Positions 50,981-61,653 of a stretch of 64,000 nucleotides of DNA are shown here, in pieces (the first letter of the stretch is position 1; each line of letters starts with the position of its first letter). Below the pieces are notes generated by a model. That model was not told where the DNA came from, made no database searches, and saw nothing but the letters and a program-made list of their open reading frames with translations. Source of the stretch: CAVUAF01 sp963739375 (GTDB lineage: Bacteria > Acidobacteriota > Terriglobia > Terriglobales > Acidobacteriaceae); the NCBI GenBank assembly GCA_963739375.1, contig CAVUAF010000024.1:62001-126000 (forward strand), written 5' to 3'. The translations under genes were made by a program, and so were the position numbers.

Positions 50981-52810
50981 TTACGGCAAGTAGTACCGGA
51001 GGCCCGTGAAGATCATGTTCTGCGTCGCCTGCGGACCGCCGCCCACGCCGCTCCAGGTGTTGCGGGTGACGTGCGAGTATTGCGGTCCCCACTGCAGCCG
51101 CCCCTTCGGTCCGTTGTAAAACTTGATGTAGAAGCCGGCCGTGTACTCGATGACGTTGCGAATGTCGCCGTTGCAGTTCGCGGGACTTCCCGGCGTGAAG
51201 CCGTTCCCACCGCCGGGCACGGCCTCGACCAGGCAACCGGAGTTGTTGAAGAGCGGCGAACCGTACCCCACCGGCACGGCGCCCGCACGCAACTGGTAGT
51301 AGCGCGAAACGTGTTCGGTGCCGCCGTTGAAGTACACGTCGAACCTGGGGTGGTGGAACTCGAGCGTGCCGAGTCCCTGGTACGAGTGCAACAGCGCCAG
51401 GGTGCCGTCGGGCCGCACGGTGGCGTCGGGAAGCGTCGAAGTGCCGTAGCGGCCGACGCCGTCGCCGCCGAGGGCGTGCAGGGCGAACTCGATGTGCTTT
51501 TTGTACACCAGCCAGCGCGCGTTGGCGCCGATGCCGCCGCCGATTTTGGTGTCATTGAAGGCGCCCGCGGCCGAGGCCGGAGTCGCGGTTGCGTTGGGAT
51601 ACACGCGGTCGCGCAGCGGGCTGATCACGCCGAAGATTTCATAGTGGCCGTACTTGGGCTGGAAGGCAGCCTTGAGCACGTAGTCGGGCGAGACGTTGAA
51701 GGAATAATTCGCGGTGGGGTTGTACAGGCCGCCGCCGGTGCCGGCATTGCCGAAGGTGAAGTTGTTCAGGTTGCCGTGCGCGGTCATCAGCGTCTGCGGA
51801 TTCTCGAGCGAGAAACCGAGCCAGACCTTGTTGTTGAAGTTCTTGACCACGCGGAAGCCAAACTGGCGGGTCCAGCTGAAACCGACGTGGTACTGCGCGT
51901 CAATCGTGCTGGGCAGCGTTTCGCTGCGGTTGTCGAGACCGTTCCGGGTCTCGGTCACCAAGCTCCACATCTGGCCGCCGGTAAAGCTCCAGCCGTTGCT
52001 CAGCGCGGCCTGTGCCCAGAGCTGGCGCTGCCGGTTGGTATAGCTGTTGCTCTGATTGTTGTTGGAGGTGACACCGGCGGAGAGCCAATCCATTTCGTAG
52101 TAGCCCGTCAGCTTCATCTTGGCGAGCTTGCCCTCGGCGAGGATGGCGATGCGGGACTGCCGACCGGAGCCGAAGAACTCGGAGAGGCTCTGCGCGCCGG
52201 CCCCGGCAAAGGGAATGGCGCCGAACGGGGTGTTGACGTCGGAGGCCATGCCGTGTTGGCGCCACACCGTCTCCGCCGCGAGGAAGCCGCCCGGCGTGAT
52301 GGTGATGCCCTTGTAGTGGAGGGTGAGCGGGCTTTCGACCATCTCCGTGACGCGCTTCTGCTCATCCTGGAGCGCGAGTGCGGCGTTGGTGGCATTCGCC
52401 TTCAGATCGCCGACGTCGGCCTTGAGCGCGACCGTGGCCGTCTGCGCCTCGTCGGCCTTCCGCGCCGCGCCGGTCACGGCGTCTTGCGCCGCGCCGGCGG
52501 CGGACTGCGCACGCTCGGCGCTCACCTGGCTCTGCTGCAGCGCCTGGCGGGTGTCCTGCAGGTCCTGCGCCAGCCTCTGGATTTGCTGCTGCTGTTGCGC
52601 GAGGGTCTCGCGCATCGCCCGCAGCTCGTCCGCCAGCGCCCGGCTCGCGCCGGCGGCCGGAGGCGGAGCCGCCGGCTTCGGGGCTGCCGTCTTGGTTGTG
52701 GTCTTGCGGGGGGGCGCCTTGCGGCTGCCGCTCTTCGACGCGGGTGCCGTCTGCGCCGTCAGGCTGGTGCAAAGGGCCAGGATCACGAACACCCTGCTGA
52801 GTTGTCTCAT
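50981..52810 (-). CDS. Outer-membrane porin with N-terminal coiled coil (phosphate-locus porin)
   Basis: A 609-residue protein. A signal peptide (VFVILALCTSLTAQTAPA) is followed by a Lys/Pro-rich linker, a coiled coil (about 60-155, rich in Gln and Ala: RETLAQQQQQIQRLAQDLQD) that may trimerise it, and a barrel whose strands end in MIFTGLRYYLP. The fold resembles DcaP/OprP-type trimeric porins. Its place between pstS and pstC suggests uptake of phosphate or phosphorylated compounds. The aromatic content of the strands agrees with a barrel. Confidence 0.78.
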   Translation of the reverse strand: MRQLSRVFVILALCTSLTAQTAPASKSGSRKAPPRKTTTKTAAPKPAAPPPAAGASRALADELRAMRETLAQQQQQIQRLAQDLQDTRQALQQSQVSAERAQSAAGAAQDAVTGAARKADEAQTATVALKADVGDLKANATNAALALQDEQKRVTEMVESPLTLHYKGITITPGGFLAAETVWRQHGMASDVNTPFGAIPFAGAGAQSLSEFFGSGRQSRIAILAEGKLAKMKLTGYYEMDWLSAGVTSNNNQSNSYTNRQRQLWAQAALSNGWSFTGGQMWSLVTETRNGLDNRSETLPSTIDAQYHVGFSWTRQFGFRVVKNFNNKVWLGFSLENPQTLMTAHGNLNNFTFGNAGTGGGLYNPTANYSFNVSPDYVLKAAFQPKYGHYEIFGVISPLRDRVYPNATATPASAAGAFNDTKIGGGIGANARWLVYKKHIEFALHALGGDGVGRYGTSTLPDATVRPDGTLALLHSYQGLGTLEFHHPRFDVYFNGGTEHVSRYYQLRAGAVPVGYGSPLFNNSGCLVEAVPGGGNGFTPGSPANCNGDIRNVIEYTAGFYIKFYNGPKGRLQWGPQYSHVTRNTWSGVGGGPQATQNMIFTGLRYYLP

Positions 52811-52862
52811 CGCCTCTTGTCTCCCTGTCTTGATCGCGTTGTGTGCCGCAGACTGCCCCCGG

Positions 52863-53867
52863 CTACTGGATCTGCTTGATGGTGACGCGCAGGCGGGTTA
52901 CCACCTGCGCCGGAAGCGGCGCGTAGGTAAGCTGCTGAGTCATTTGCTGACCCGAGTCCAGCATCCAGGTGAGGAAATCCACGAAAGTCGCCTTCTTGGC
53001 CTTGTCCTGCCAGGTCTGCGGGACCAGCAGCCAGGTGAAGCTGGCGATCGGGTACGCGTCCTTGCCCGGGGGATTGGTGATGGAGACGCGATAGTCCGCG
53101 GGCATGTTGGTGACCGACGCGGCGGCCGCCGTGGTGCTCTCCAGGCTGGCCTTGACGAAGACGCCAGCGGCGTTCCTGACCGAACCGTAGGTGATGTTGT
53201 TCTGCACCGCGTAGATCAATTCCACATAGCCCAGCGCACCTTCCATCTGGCGAATCATCCCGGCCACGCCCTCGTTGCCCTTGGCGCCCAAGCCCACGGG
53301 CCACTTCACCGAAGTGGCCTTCCCGGCCGAGTTCTTCCAGTCGTCGCTGATCTTGGAGAGATAGTCGGTCCAGATAAACGTGGTTCCGCTGCCATCGGAG
53401 CGATGCAGGATGACGATGGGCTGGGCAGGCAGGTTGACGCCGGGATTCGCCTTGACGATGGCGGGATCGTTCCAGCTGGTAATGCGGCCGAGGAAGGCCC
53501 CGGCCAGAATCTCGGGGGTGAACTTGATTTCGCCTCGCACGCCAGGAACGTTGTACGCCGGCACCACCGAACCCAGCACGGTCGGAATATGCAGGATGCG
53601 GGTCTTGGCCTCGCCCAGCTGCTGGTCGGTCATGGGGCCGTCGCTGGCGCCGAAGTCCACCGTGCCGGAGAGCAGCTGGCGAATCCCGCCGCCGCTGCCG
53701 ATGGACTGGTAGTTGATCTCCACGTTCGGGTGCTGCTTATGGTACTCGTCGAACCACTTGGAATAAATCGGATAGGGGAAGGTGGCGCCGGCGCCGTTCA
53801 AGTTTTCGGCCGCCCCGGCGAGGGTCAGCAGAACGGTCAAGAGCAGCAGTGCGAGGGTTCGCTTCAA
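52863..53867 (-). CDS. pstS: Periplasmic phosphate-binding protein PstS
   Basis: A 334-residue binding protein. A signal peptide (TLALLLLTVLLTLAGAA) precedes LNGAGATFPYPIYSKWFDEY, the PstS opening, then SIGSGGGIRQLLSGTVDFGA, RSDGSGTTFIWTDYLSKIS and AGVFVKASL. These carry the Ser, Thr, Arg and Asp that hold phosphate. It begins with TTG after a strong GGAGGAA site. It stands 52 bp upstream of the porin gene, with which it may be co-transcribed. Confidence 0.94.
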   Translation of the reverse strand: MKRTLALLLLTVLLTLAGAAENLNGAGATFPYPIYSKWFDEYHKQHPNVEINYQSIGSGGGIRQLLSGTVDFGASDGPMTDQQLGEAKTRILHIPTVLGSVVPAYNVPGVRGEIKFTPEILAGAFLGRITSWNDPAIVKANPGVNLPAQPIVILHRSDGSGTTFIWTDYLSKISDDWKNSAGKATSVKWPVGLGAKGNEGVAGMIRQMEGALGYVELIYAVQNNITYGSVRNAAGVFVKASLESTTAAAASVTNMPADYRVSITNPPGKDAYPIASFTWLLVPQTWQDKAKKATFVDFLTWMLDSGQQMTQQLTYAPLPAQVVTRLRVTIKQIQ

Positions 53868-53912
53868 GGGTGTTTCCTCCGTCAGACGTCCAAGCCGTTG
53901 TAGAGCGGCCGC

Positions 53913-53927
53913 ATTAAAGGAGTGTTA
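53913..53927 (-). promoter_or_regulatory. PHO-box-like repeat upstream of pstS
   Basis: On the minus strand TAACACTCC is followed by TTTAAT, so the TAA cores are 11 bp apart. It is a weaker match than at 50861 but similarly placed, 46 nt upstream of pstS. Confidence 0.45.
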
Positions 53928-53967
53928 CGACGGCGTGAAAATCCGGTAAAAGTCCCGCCCGCGATCG

Positions 53968-54702
53968 CTAGGCACGGTGGGATTTCCGCGCGTGTTGCTC
54001 CAACAGCCATTCCAGGAACATCTGCTCGACGGGGCGGTCGCGCAGGCGGAGGAGGTGGCGGACCGTCTGGCCGCTGACCAGGTGACAGATTTCCTCGGCC
54101 GCGTTCTTGGTGTGGTCGCCCGCGCGTTCCAGCGCCTGGGCCATGAACAGGACGTGCAGACTCTCCACCCCGCGGATGGCGTCGGGGGCCTCGGTGTGGC
54201 GGATGACAATCATGTTGCGGAGGCGGTCGAGTTCAGCGTCGAGCCGCAGCACGTGGAGCGCGGTATCAATGTCGCGACTGGCGAACGCCTCACTTACCTG
54301 GCGCAGCATGTACTCCAACGCGCATCCCATCTGCGTCAGTTGCGTTACATCGTCCATCTCCACGCGCGGGTGCACGATGCCGGCCCGCTCCGCGAAGCTC
54401 AGCACCAAGTCGCCGATGCGCTCGAAATCGACCATCAGCTTCATGCAGGCGAGCAGTTGCCGGACCTCTTTCGGCGTCGCCTGGATCACCTCGCTGGCGA
54501 CCCGGCCATCAATCTCCCGATCCAGTTCATCGAGCCGTTCCTCGTGCTCGCGGACCTGGTGCAAGGCCTCCCGGGAGCCGCTGCCCAGGACCAGCCCGGC
54601 AGCCGTGACGGCCGCCTGCGCCAGGCCGCAAGCTTCCATGGTCAGGTCCAGCACCGGAGCCACCGCCGGCAGCGGCGTGCTGCTGAGCGCGGCGGCGGTC
54701 AT
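53968..54702 (-). CDS. PhoU-domain protein (copy 2)
   Basis: A 244-residue PhoU-family protein, more diverged than copy 1. It keeps the two acidic helices LMVDFERIGDLVLSFAERAG and LFMAQALERAGDHTKNAAEE and has LDRLRNMIVIRHTEAPDAIR. The N-terminus carries an extra about 25 residues. It lies upstream of pstS on the same strand with its own PHO-box-like site. It may be a second regulator or partner for a different transporter. Confidence 0.87.
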   Translation of the reverse strand: MTAAALSSTPLPAVAPVLDLTMEACGLAQAAVTAAGLVLGSGSREALHQVREHEERLDELDREIDGRVASEVIQATPKEVRQLLACMKLMVDFERIGDLVLSFAERAGIVHPRVEMDDVTQLTQMGCALEYMLRQVSEAFASRDIDTALHVLRLDAELDRLRNMIVIRHTEAPDAIRGVESLHVLFMAQALERAGDHTKNAAEEICHLVSGQTVRHLLRLRDRPVEQMFLEWLLEQHARKSHRA

Positions 54703-54788
54703 GCGGCATCTCCGGAGAGACGACGTCCCTTGCGGCTTGCGCAGCGGCGAATCATGGGGTGTTCCTCGCCTTATCTGTAGCGCGAGAA

Positions 54789-54804
54789 CGTTAATGGGCG
54801 GTTA
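54789..54804 (-). promoter_or_regulatory. PHO-box-like repeat upstream of phoU copy 2
   Basis: On the plus strand GTTAATGGGCGGTTAA: GTTAA repeats 11 bp apart (54789 and 54800), read as TTAAC direct repeats on the gene strand, 87 nt upstream of the start. Same spacing as the pstC site. Confidence 0.5.
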
Positions 54805-54907
54805 ACGCAGGATGAAATTCCTGTGAAAGCGGGACACGCGGGGAGACGCGGGCGGCGACGCGCCCGCACCGCCGGACCATCAACGACTCCCGGCGCGGGC
54901 CGGTGCG

Positions 54908-54913
54908 TATAAT
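54908..54913 (+). promoter_or_regulatory. TATAAT -10 element upstream of the 54943 gene
   Basis: A perfect TATAAT in a GC-rich context, 29 nt before the GTG at 54943. No clear -35. Confidence 0.5.
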
Positions 54914-54942
54914 CCTGCCCACCCTCTGGTCTGCGAGGCGGG

Positions 54943-56697
54943 GTGCGTCTTTCTGAGGTGACGGAGGCAGCATTGCCCATCAGCCCGGCTGTGGTGCTGA
55001 CGCGCCTGGAGGCGGCCCGGCGACTTTACGGTCTGGGCGGCGGAAAGCGCGTCGCGCGCCTGCTGGGCGAAGCGGACCCCTGCCGCTTTCTCGACCTCGC
55101 ATCGCTCACCCGCTTCCACGATGCGCTGCTGTTTCTGCGCGCGTTTCCGCACAGCCCCACGGTCGCACGGCTCGCCGAGCGGCTGCTGGCCGGGATTCCG
55201 CGCGAGGTCGAGCGGCTGCGCGCGGCGGGCGCCGCCATGGACCTGTTTGCCTCCGAGGAGTTTTCGGGAGTCGCCGGCACCGCCCTCACTGACACCTTCA
55301 CCTACGAGGTAGCTCGCTGGCTGGTGCGGCGTTATCCCCGGCAAGTCAGCGCCGAGTGGGAGCCGGAGGAGCAGGCGAAGCGGATGGCGGCTAGCCTGCC
55401 GCGCTTTCTCCCACTCCTCGACGACGATGCCCTGGTGGAAGCGGACACGCCCTACCTGGGCTGGCTGGCCGGCGCCGCGGGAGCGGGGCGTGAACTGCCA
55501 TGGCTCCTCGAGCGCCTGGAGCGGCTTCCCGCTTCCATGCCGGAGAAGACGGAGATTTACGACGGACTCGGCGTCACCTTGCGCTGGGAGCTGGGAAGTT
55601 CTGCCGCCAGCCGGACCTTCGCGCGACGGCGCGTGCGGCGGATGTTCTGCCACGACGCCCCCCTGATTCGCCGCAACCAGGTTTCGCTCTCCGCGGAACT
55701 CGGCTCGCCTCCGCTGCCTTGGCGCCGAATGACGCCGCGCGCGGGCGAGACTGTCCTGGACATGGTGCGCGAGGCGGTCACGGTGCGCTACCGCGAGCTC
55801 TATGGGACGACGCGGGGCGATGCGGCGCACGTCTATCAAGCCGACGTGGGGCGGGGAGTCCAGATCTTCCTCTGGGGCCTGCCGCCCGACCGGCGCCTGC
55901 CCCTGCGCGCCTATCATGCCGGGCTTTCCCTGAAGAACGGCGTGCCCATCAACTACATCGAGGGCATTTCGCTCTTCGACTGGATGGAAGTCGGATTCAA
56001 CACCTTCTACGCCTACCGCGATGGGGAGACCGCGTGGATTTATTCAAAAGCGATCCACCTGCTGCACCAGCTCACGGGCATCACCTGCATCTCGGTCTAC
56101 CCCTATCAGCTCGGACACGGCAATGAAGAAGCCATCCAATCGGGGGCGTTCTGGTTCTATCGCAAGCTCGGGTTTCGCCCGGGCCGCCCGGAGCTGCTGG
56201 CGCTGGCCCGGCGCGAAGAAGCCAGGATGGCCGCCGACGCGGCGCATCGTACTTCCCCGCGCACCCTGCGTCGGCTGGCCGCCGGCCACGTGTTTTACGA
56301 ATTCGGAGCCGCGCCGCCGGGGCGCTGGGACACGTTCTCGACGCGCCACCTTGGGCTCGCCGTGCAACGGCGGATGGCCGCGGACTTCAATGGCGATGCC
56401 GGCGCGATGCGGCGGAGCGCGTCAGCCAGGCTGGCGCAGCTTCTGCACGTCGACCCGAAGCACGGGACGGCGGCGGAGCAGACGGCCTTTGCGAACTTCG
56501 CCGTGGTCCTGGGCCTGCTGCCCGAGCTGAAACGCTGGACCCCGGCCCAGAAACAGGCGCTGGTGCGGGTCATTCGCGCCAAGGCGGCTCCCGAGGAAAC
56601 CGATTATCTGCGGCGCCTGCAGCGTCACCCTGCCTTGCAGCAGGCGGTCCGGGCGCTGGGATCGGCCCGGGCGCCCGCCCGCAAGGCGCGTGGCTGA
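54943..56697 (+). CDS. Conserved hypothetical protein with a GNAT-like segment
   Basis: About 584 residues without a full domain match that I recognise. Residues about 300-420 look like an N-acetyltransferase core: VGRGVQIFLWGLPPDRRLPL, NYIEGISLFDWMEVGFNTFY and PYQLGHGNEEAIQSGAFWFY followed by RKLGFRP, the typical closing of GNAT proteins. The N-terminal 250 residues are helical. No signal peptide. Start uncertain: GTG 54943 or GTG 54958. Confidence 0.6.
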   Translation: MRLSEVTEAALPISPAVVLTRLEAARRLYGLGGGKRVARLLGEADPCRFLDLASLTRFHDALLFLRAFPHSPTVARLAERLLAGIPREVERLRAAGAAMDLFASEEFSGVAGTALTDTFTYEVARWLVRRYPRQVSAEWEPEEQAKRMAASLPRFLPLLDDDALVEADTPYLGWLAGAAGAGRELPWLLERLERLPASMPEKTEIYDGLGVTLRWELGSSAASRTFARRRVRRMFCHDAPLIRRNQVSLSAELGSPPLPWRRMTPRAGETVLDMVREAVTVRYRELYGTTRGDAAHVYQADVGRGVQIFLWGLPPDRRLPLRAYHAGLSLKNGVPINYIEGISLFDWMEVGFNTFYAYRDGETAWIYSKAIHLLHQLTGITCISVYPYQLGHGNEEAIQSGAFWFYRKLGFRPGRPELLALARREEARMAADAAHRTSPRTLRRLAAGHVFYEFGAAPPGRWDTFSTRHLGLAVQRRMAADFNGDAGAMRRSASARLAQLLHVDPKHGTAAEQTAFANFAVVLGLLPELKRWTPAQKQALVRVIRAKAAPEETDYLRRLQRHPALQQAVRALGSARAPARKARG

Positions 56698-56845
56698 CAG
56701 CTCCCACGGGGAGGTCACGCAGCCCTGTGATTGGTCTCACTGCCAATCCCCAGCGGGCATATAGGCTTCTCTTCGGGATCCCGACTGCGGCCGCGGCGGA
56801 AGCGTCCGGCCGGTGGGCCATGATGGCCCGGAAACGGAGCAGGCC

Positions 56846-57160
56846 ATGGGACTGTTCTCTAAGCTCTTCTCGCGTGAGAAAGAAAAAACCGAGTCCTCCT
56901 CGGGCAGCGGCGGCGGGTATCGCGTCATCACGGCGAGTTCAGAAGAGGTCAACCGCAATGCCGAGCAGCTGGGAGAGATGTACTTCGACTGTCCCAAGTG
57001 TGCGACCGCCCAACGCATCAACAACATCGGCAAGATGATGCTGAAGTCGAACCCGAACGCCTTCAGCAACTGGAACTGCACCAAGTGCGGACACACGTTC
57101 AACGCCGGGCCGCGGGTGAAGTTCGGCAAGTGCCCGGGGTTTGATTACTCTCAGCTATAG
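56846..57160 (+). CDS. Small zinc-ribbon protein, function unknown
   Basis: A 104-residue protein with a GGAG site. The N-terminal about 25 residues are charged and Ser/Gly-rich (MGLFSKLFSREKEKTESSSG). A four-cysteine zinc ribbon follows: FDCPKCATAQR (Cys49, Cys52) and WNCTKCGHTFNAG (Cys78, Cys81). It may bind nucleic acid or protein. It precedes another small gene by 111 nt. Confidence 0.65.
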   Translation: MGLFSKLFSREKEKTESSSGSGGGYRVITASSEEVNRNAEQLGEMYFDCPKCATAQRINNIGKMMLKSNPNAFSNWNCTKCGHTFNAGPRVKFGKCPGFDYSQL

Positions 57161-57271
57161 GCCGGCGCCGGGTGGCCATGAGCACGCCGGCCGTCGCCGG
57201 CCCGCCTCAGGCTGCGGCCTGCGGCCTCTACGTCGGTGCGGAATCCGACGTTGGATTCGCGAGGGCGAAAA

Positions 57272-57526
57272 GTGACCATTGCTGACTTCCTTTTCGGCAA
57301 AGTGTGGAAGGCGCCGGGCGGCGAACGCGTGGTGCGCAAGGAGATCTTCAAGAAGATCGGGCAGTCGGGCATGCAGAGCACGTACGAGGTTTGGACGGCG
57401 CCCACCGCGGAGAGCGCAAAGCAGTTCTTGAACAGCCGCTCGGTGACCAAAGGTTTCTACTATCTCGTGGTGGAAACGCCCGAGGGCAACTGGGGCAAGG
57501 ACTGCATGGGGGTGTACCGGGAATAG
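57272..57526 (+). CDS. Small conserved protein, function unknown
   Basis: An 84-residue protein starting at GTG 57272 after GAGGG. The sequence (ADFLFGKVWKAPGGERVVRK to TPEGNWGKDCMGVYRE) is beta-rich and soluble with one Cys and matches no domain known to me. It follows the zinc-ribbon gene on the same strand. Confidence 0.55.
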   Translation: MTIADFLFGKVWKAPGGERVVRKEIFKKIGQSGMQSTYEVWTAPTAESAKQFLNSRSVTKGFYYLVVETPEGNWGKDCMGVYRE

Positions 57527-57593
57527 TCCGCCCCCCCCGGCGGCGCCTTCCCGGTTCAGCAGTCCCCTGCTTCACCCGCCCGCTTCAGCCCCA

Positions 57594-58265
57594 TCAGAGT
57601 GTTGAATCCGCCGCTCTTGCCCGGATGAGTAGCCGGAGCCGGCCCGCGGCCTGATCCGCCAGCCGGATGGCGACGCAGTTGCCGGCAATCCAGTCCGGCC
57701 CTGCCGCCTGCAGCACCGCCTGCGCCATGGTGGTGCGCAGCGCCAGCACGCGCGCCCCGGCGGCCTTCCCGGCTTGAATGCCGGCAGGCGTGTCTTCGAC
57801 CACCAGGCACTCGGCCGCCGCAACTCCCAGCATCCCTGCCGCCTTCAAAAACGGCTCCGGATGCGGCTTTCCCTGGGAAACGTCGCTGCCGGTCACGACC
57901 CGCTGCGGCAGAGCGAGTCCGGCGGCCCGCAAGCGCACTTCGGCCAACGCCCGGGTGGACGACGTGACCAGGGCCCAGCGCTCCGCGGGCAACACCGCCA
58001 GCAGTTCGCGGGCGCCGGCACATGCCACTACGCCTTCCAGGTCTTCCATCTCGCGCCGCTCGACGATGAGGTTTTCGGCCGCGTGGTCAGCCTGGGGAAG
58101 CAGTTCGCGAATCGTGGCGATACTCGGCCTGCCTTGCGCGATGTGCGCGACGTGCGTGGGGTCGAAGCCGCGCTCTTCCGCCCAGCGCCGCCACACCCGG
58201 GCGACCGCCCGCGTGGAGTCAATCAGGACGCCGTCCAGGTCAAACAGGACGGCCGCACACTGCAC
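57594..58265 (-). CDS. HAD-superfamily sugar-phosphate phosphatase (subfamily IA)
   Basis: A 223-residue HAD hydrolase. Motif I is VLFDLDGVLIDST, motif II is VTSSTRA, motif III has the Lys in GKPHPEPF and motif IV is VVEDTPAGIQAG. It is the type that dephosphorylates sugar phosphates or phosphoglycolate. GTG 58265 begins the domain 4 residues before the core strand. As last gene of the arabinose run it may clear phosphorylated intermediates. Confidence 0.82.
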   Translation of the reverse strand: MQCAAVLFDLDGVLIDSTRAVARVWRRWAEERGFDPTHVAHIAQGRPSIATIRELLPQADHAAENLIVERREMEDLEGVVACAGARELLAVLPAERWALVTSSTRALAEVRLRAAGLALPQRVVTGSDVSQGKPHPEPFLKAAGMLGVAAAECLVVEDTPAGIQAGKAAGARVLALRTTMAQAVLQAAGPDWIAGNCVAIRLADQAAGRLRLLIRARAADSTL

Positions 58266-58326
58266 CTGGATATCGATTGCCGCGTCCTCCGTTGGGCGCG
58301 TCGCGGAGTCCCTAACTGGAGAATGA

Positions 58327-59951
58327 TCAATCAGGAAAGGCCGCTGCACGTGCCGCTTTGTCCGCGTTGACGGCCTCCGCCGTGCGGATGAGGGCGGAAG
58401 AATCTCGCCGAAAGTTCCCCGCCCGGGCTCGCCGAATTCGAAGTAAAGCTTCCGGTACAGCGGGAACAGCGCGTCGTACACCGCCTGCTCCGCCGGCTGC
58501 GGCTCGTACACCTGGAAGGGCGGGCAGAGCTTCTCCTGCGCCTCCTCGACCGTCTTGAACGTGCCGGCGGCGAGGAAAGCGAAGATGGCCGAGCCCAGGC
58601 TCGTGACCTCGCTCTGTCGGCACCAGCACCGGCTTGTTCAGGACGTTGGCGTACACCCGGTTCAGCACCTCGTTCTTCTGCGGGATGCCGCCGCGCGTTG
58701 ATGACGCGGCGGATCGGCACGCCGTGCTCCTCCATCCGCTCGAGGATGACGCGGGTGTGGAAGCGCCGTGCCCTCGATGGCGGCGAACAGCTCGTCCTGC
58801 GCCGTGTGCGTCAGGTTCCAGCCGAGCGTGACGCCGCCGCAGTTCGGGGTTGACCAGCACGGTGCGGTCGCCGTTGTCCCAGGTGAGGCGGAGCAGGCCG
58901 GTCTGGCCGGCGCGGTAGCTCTCCAGGCCGCGGCGACAGCGCGGCGACGTCGTGCCGGCGCGGCGGGCGATGGCGTCGAAGATGTCGCCCGTGGCCGAGA
59001 GCCCGGCTTCGATGCCGGTGCAGCCGCGGGTGGACCGAGCCCGGCACCACGCCGCAGACGCCCGGGCATGAGCTCGTCCGCGGTCGCTGATGGCCGATGA
59101 TGCAGGTCGAGGTGCCGATGACGTTGACCACGTCGCCGGTGCGGCACGCCGGCGCCGATGGCGTCCCAGTGCGCGTCGAAGGCGCCGACCGGAATCGGGA
59201 TGCCGGCGCGCAGACCCGAGCTTGCTGCGCCCACTCGGGCGACAGCGTGCCCGGCGAGCTGGTCGGAGGTCGCGTAGCGGCCGTCGCAGCTTGTCGCGCA
59301 CGCCGGCGAGCAGCGGATCGACCGCGGCCAGGAACTCCTCGGGCGGCAGGCCGCCCAGCGCCGCGTTCCACATCCACTTGTGGCCCATGGCGCAGACGCT
59401 GCGCGGGACCTGGCCGGGATCGGTGATGCCGCACAGCACGGCGGCCACCATGTCGCAGTGCTCGAAGCGCGCGTCACGAACTCGGCGCGCTTCTCCGGGT
59501 TGTGGCGCAGCCAGTGCAGCAGCTTCGAGAAGCCCCACTCCGAGGAGTAGACGCCGCCGCACCACTCGATGGCCTGCGAGGCCCGTCGCGCTGCGCGGCC
59601 GCGGTGATCTCGCGCCGCTTCGTGCCAGGCGCGGTGGTCGCACCAGAGGTAGTAGTCGTCGAGCGGCTCGAGGCCCTCGCCCACGGGGATGACGCTCGAG
59701 CCGGTGGTGTCGAGCGCCATGGCCTCGACTTGCTCGCCCGCGACGCCCGGCGTCCTCGACCGCGCGCGCGCGTGGCCGCCGCCAGAGCGCCGCATGTGGT
59801 CGGCGTGGCTCTGCGTGGCGTGGTCGGGGTCTTCCTGCTTGCGGTGCAGCGGGTACTCGGCCACGCCGGAGCCCAGCCGCCCGCGCTCGCTGTCGACGAT
59901 CGACACGCGCACGCTCAGCGTGCCGAAATCCACTCCCGCGACGATCGCCAT
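58327..59951 (-). CDS. araB: Ribulokinase (FGGY family), heavily frameshifted
   Basis: About 540 residues of L-ribulokinase, which makes L-ribulose 5-phosphate. The N-terminus MAIVAGVDFGTLSVRVSIVD is clean; later pieces in alternating frames are EMALDTTGSSVIP-like sequence, YYLWCDHRAWHEAA, CGGVYSSEWGFSKLLHWLRH, VCAMGHKWMWNAALGGLPPE, PVGAFDAHWDAIGAG, VIGTSTCIIG, TGLLRLTWDNGDRTVLVNPE, GVTLGWNLTHTAQDELFAAI, RNGIPQKNEVLNRV-like and LFPLYRKLYFEFGEPG. At least nine frame changes occur, mostly one extra base. The FGGY kinase motifs survive in sum, so the gene is probably intact in the organism. Confidence 0.85.
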
Positions 59952-61399
<1,448 letters not shown>

Positions 61400-61419
61400 A
61401 GGCCGCTCCCTGGCGGCGA

Positions 61420-61643
61420 TTACGAGTGCCGCCGCGGCGCGAAGTGGACCGAATAAAGCACCCCGAGCGCCAGCAGCAACGCTCCCCACCAGATGCTGGC
61501 GTGCAGGTAAAACAGCACGACCGGGTGTCCGGCGGACGCAACAGCTCGTACAGACCCGCCCCGAGGATCAGCACGCCATTCACGAGCAGCGCGATCCCGA
61601 TGAAAAACCAGATGGAAATACCGCCTTCGCGCATGTTTGCCAT
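61420..61643 (-). CDS. Small two-helix membrane protein (frameshifted)
   Basis: About 74 residues: MANMREGGISIWFFIGIALL and then VNGVLILGAGLYELLRPPDT, a first membrane helix; after a frame change near 61527, VLFYLHASIWWGALLLALGV forms a second helix, then LYSVHFAPRRHS and a stop. It lies between the SSS symporter and the isomerase, a pairing seen in Acidobacteriota. Function unknown, possibly a transporter accessory. Confidence 0.65.
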
Positions 61644-61653
61644 CGCGTTCGCC

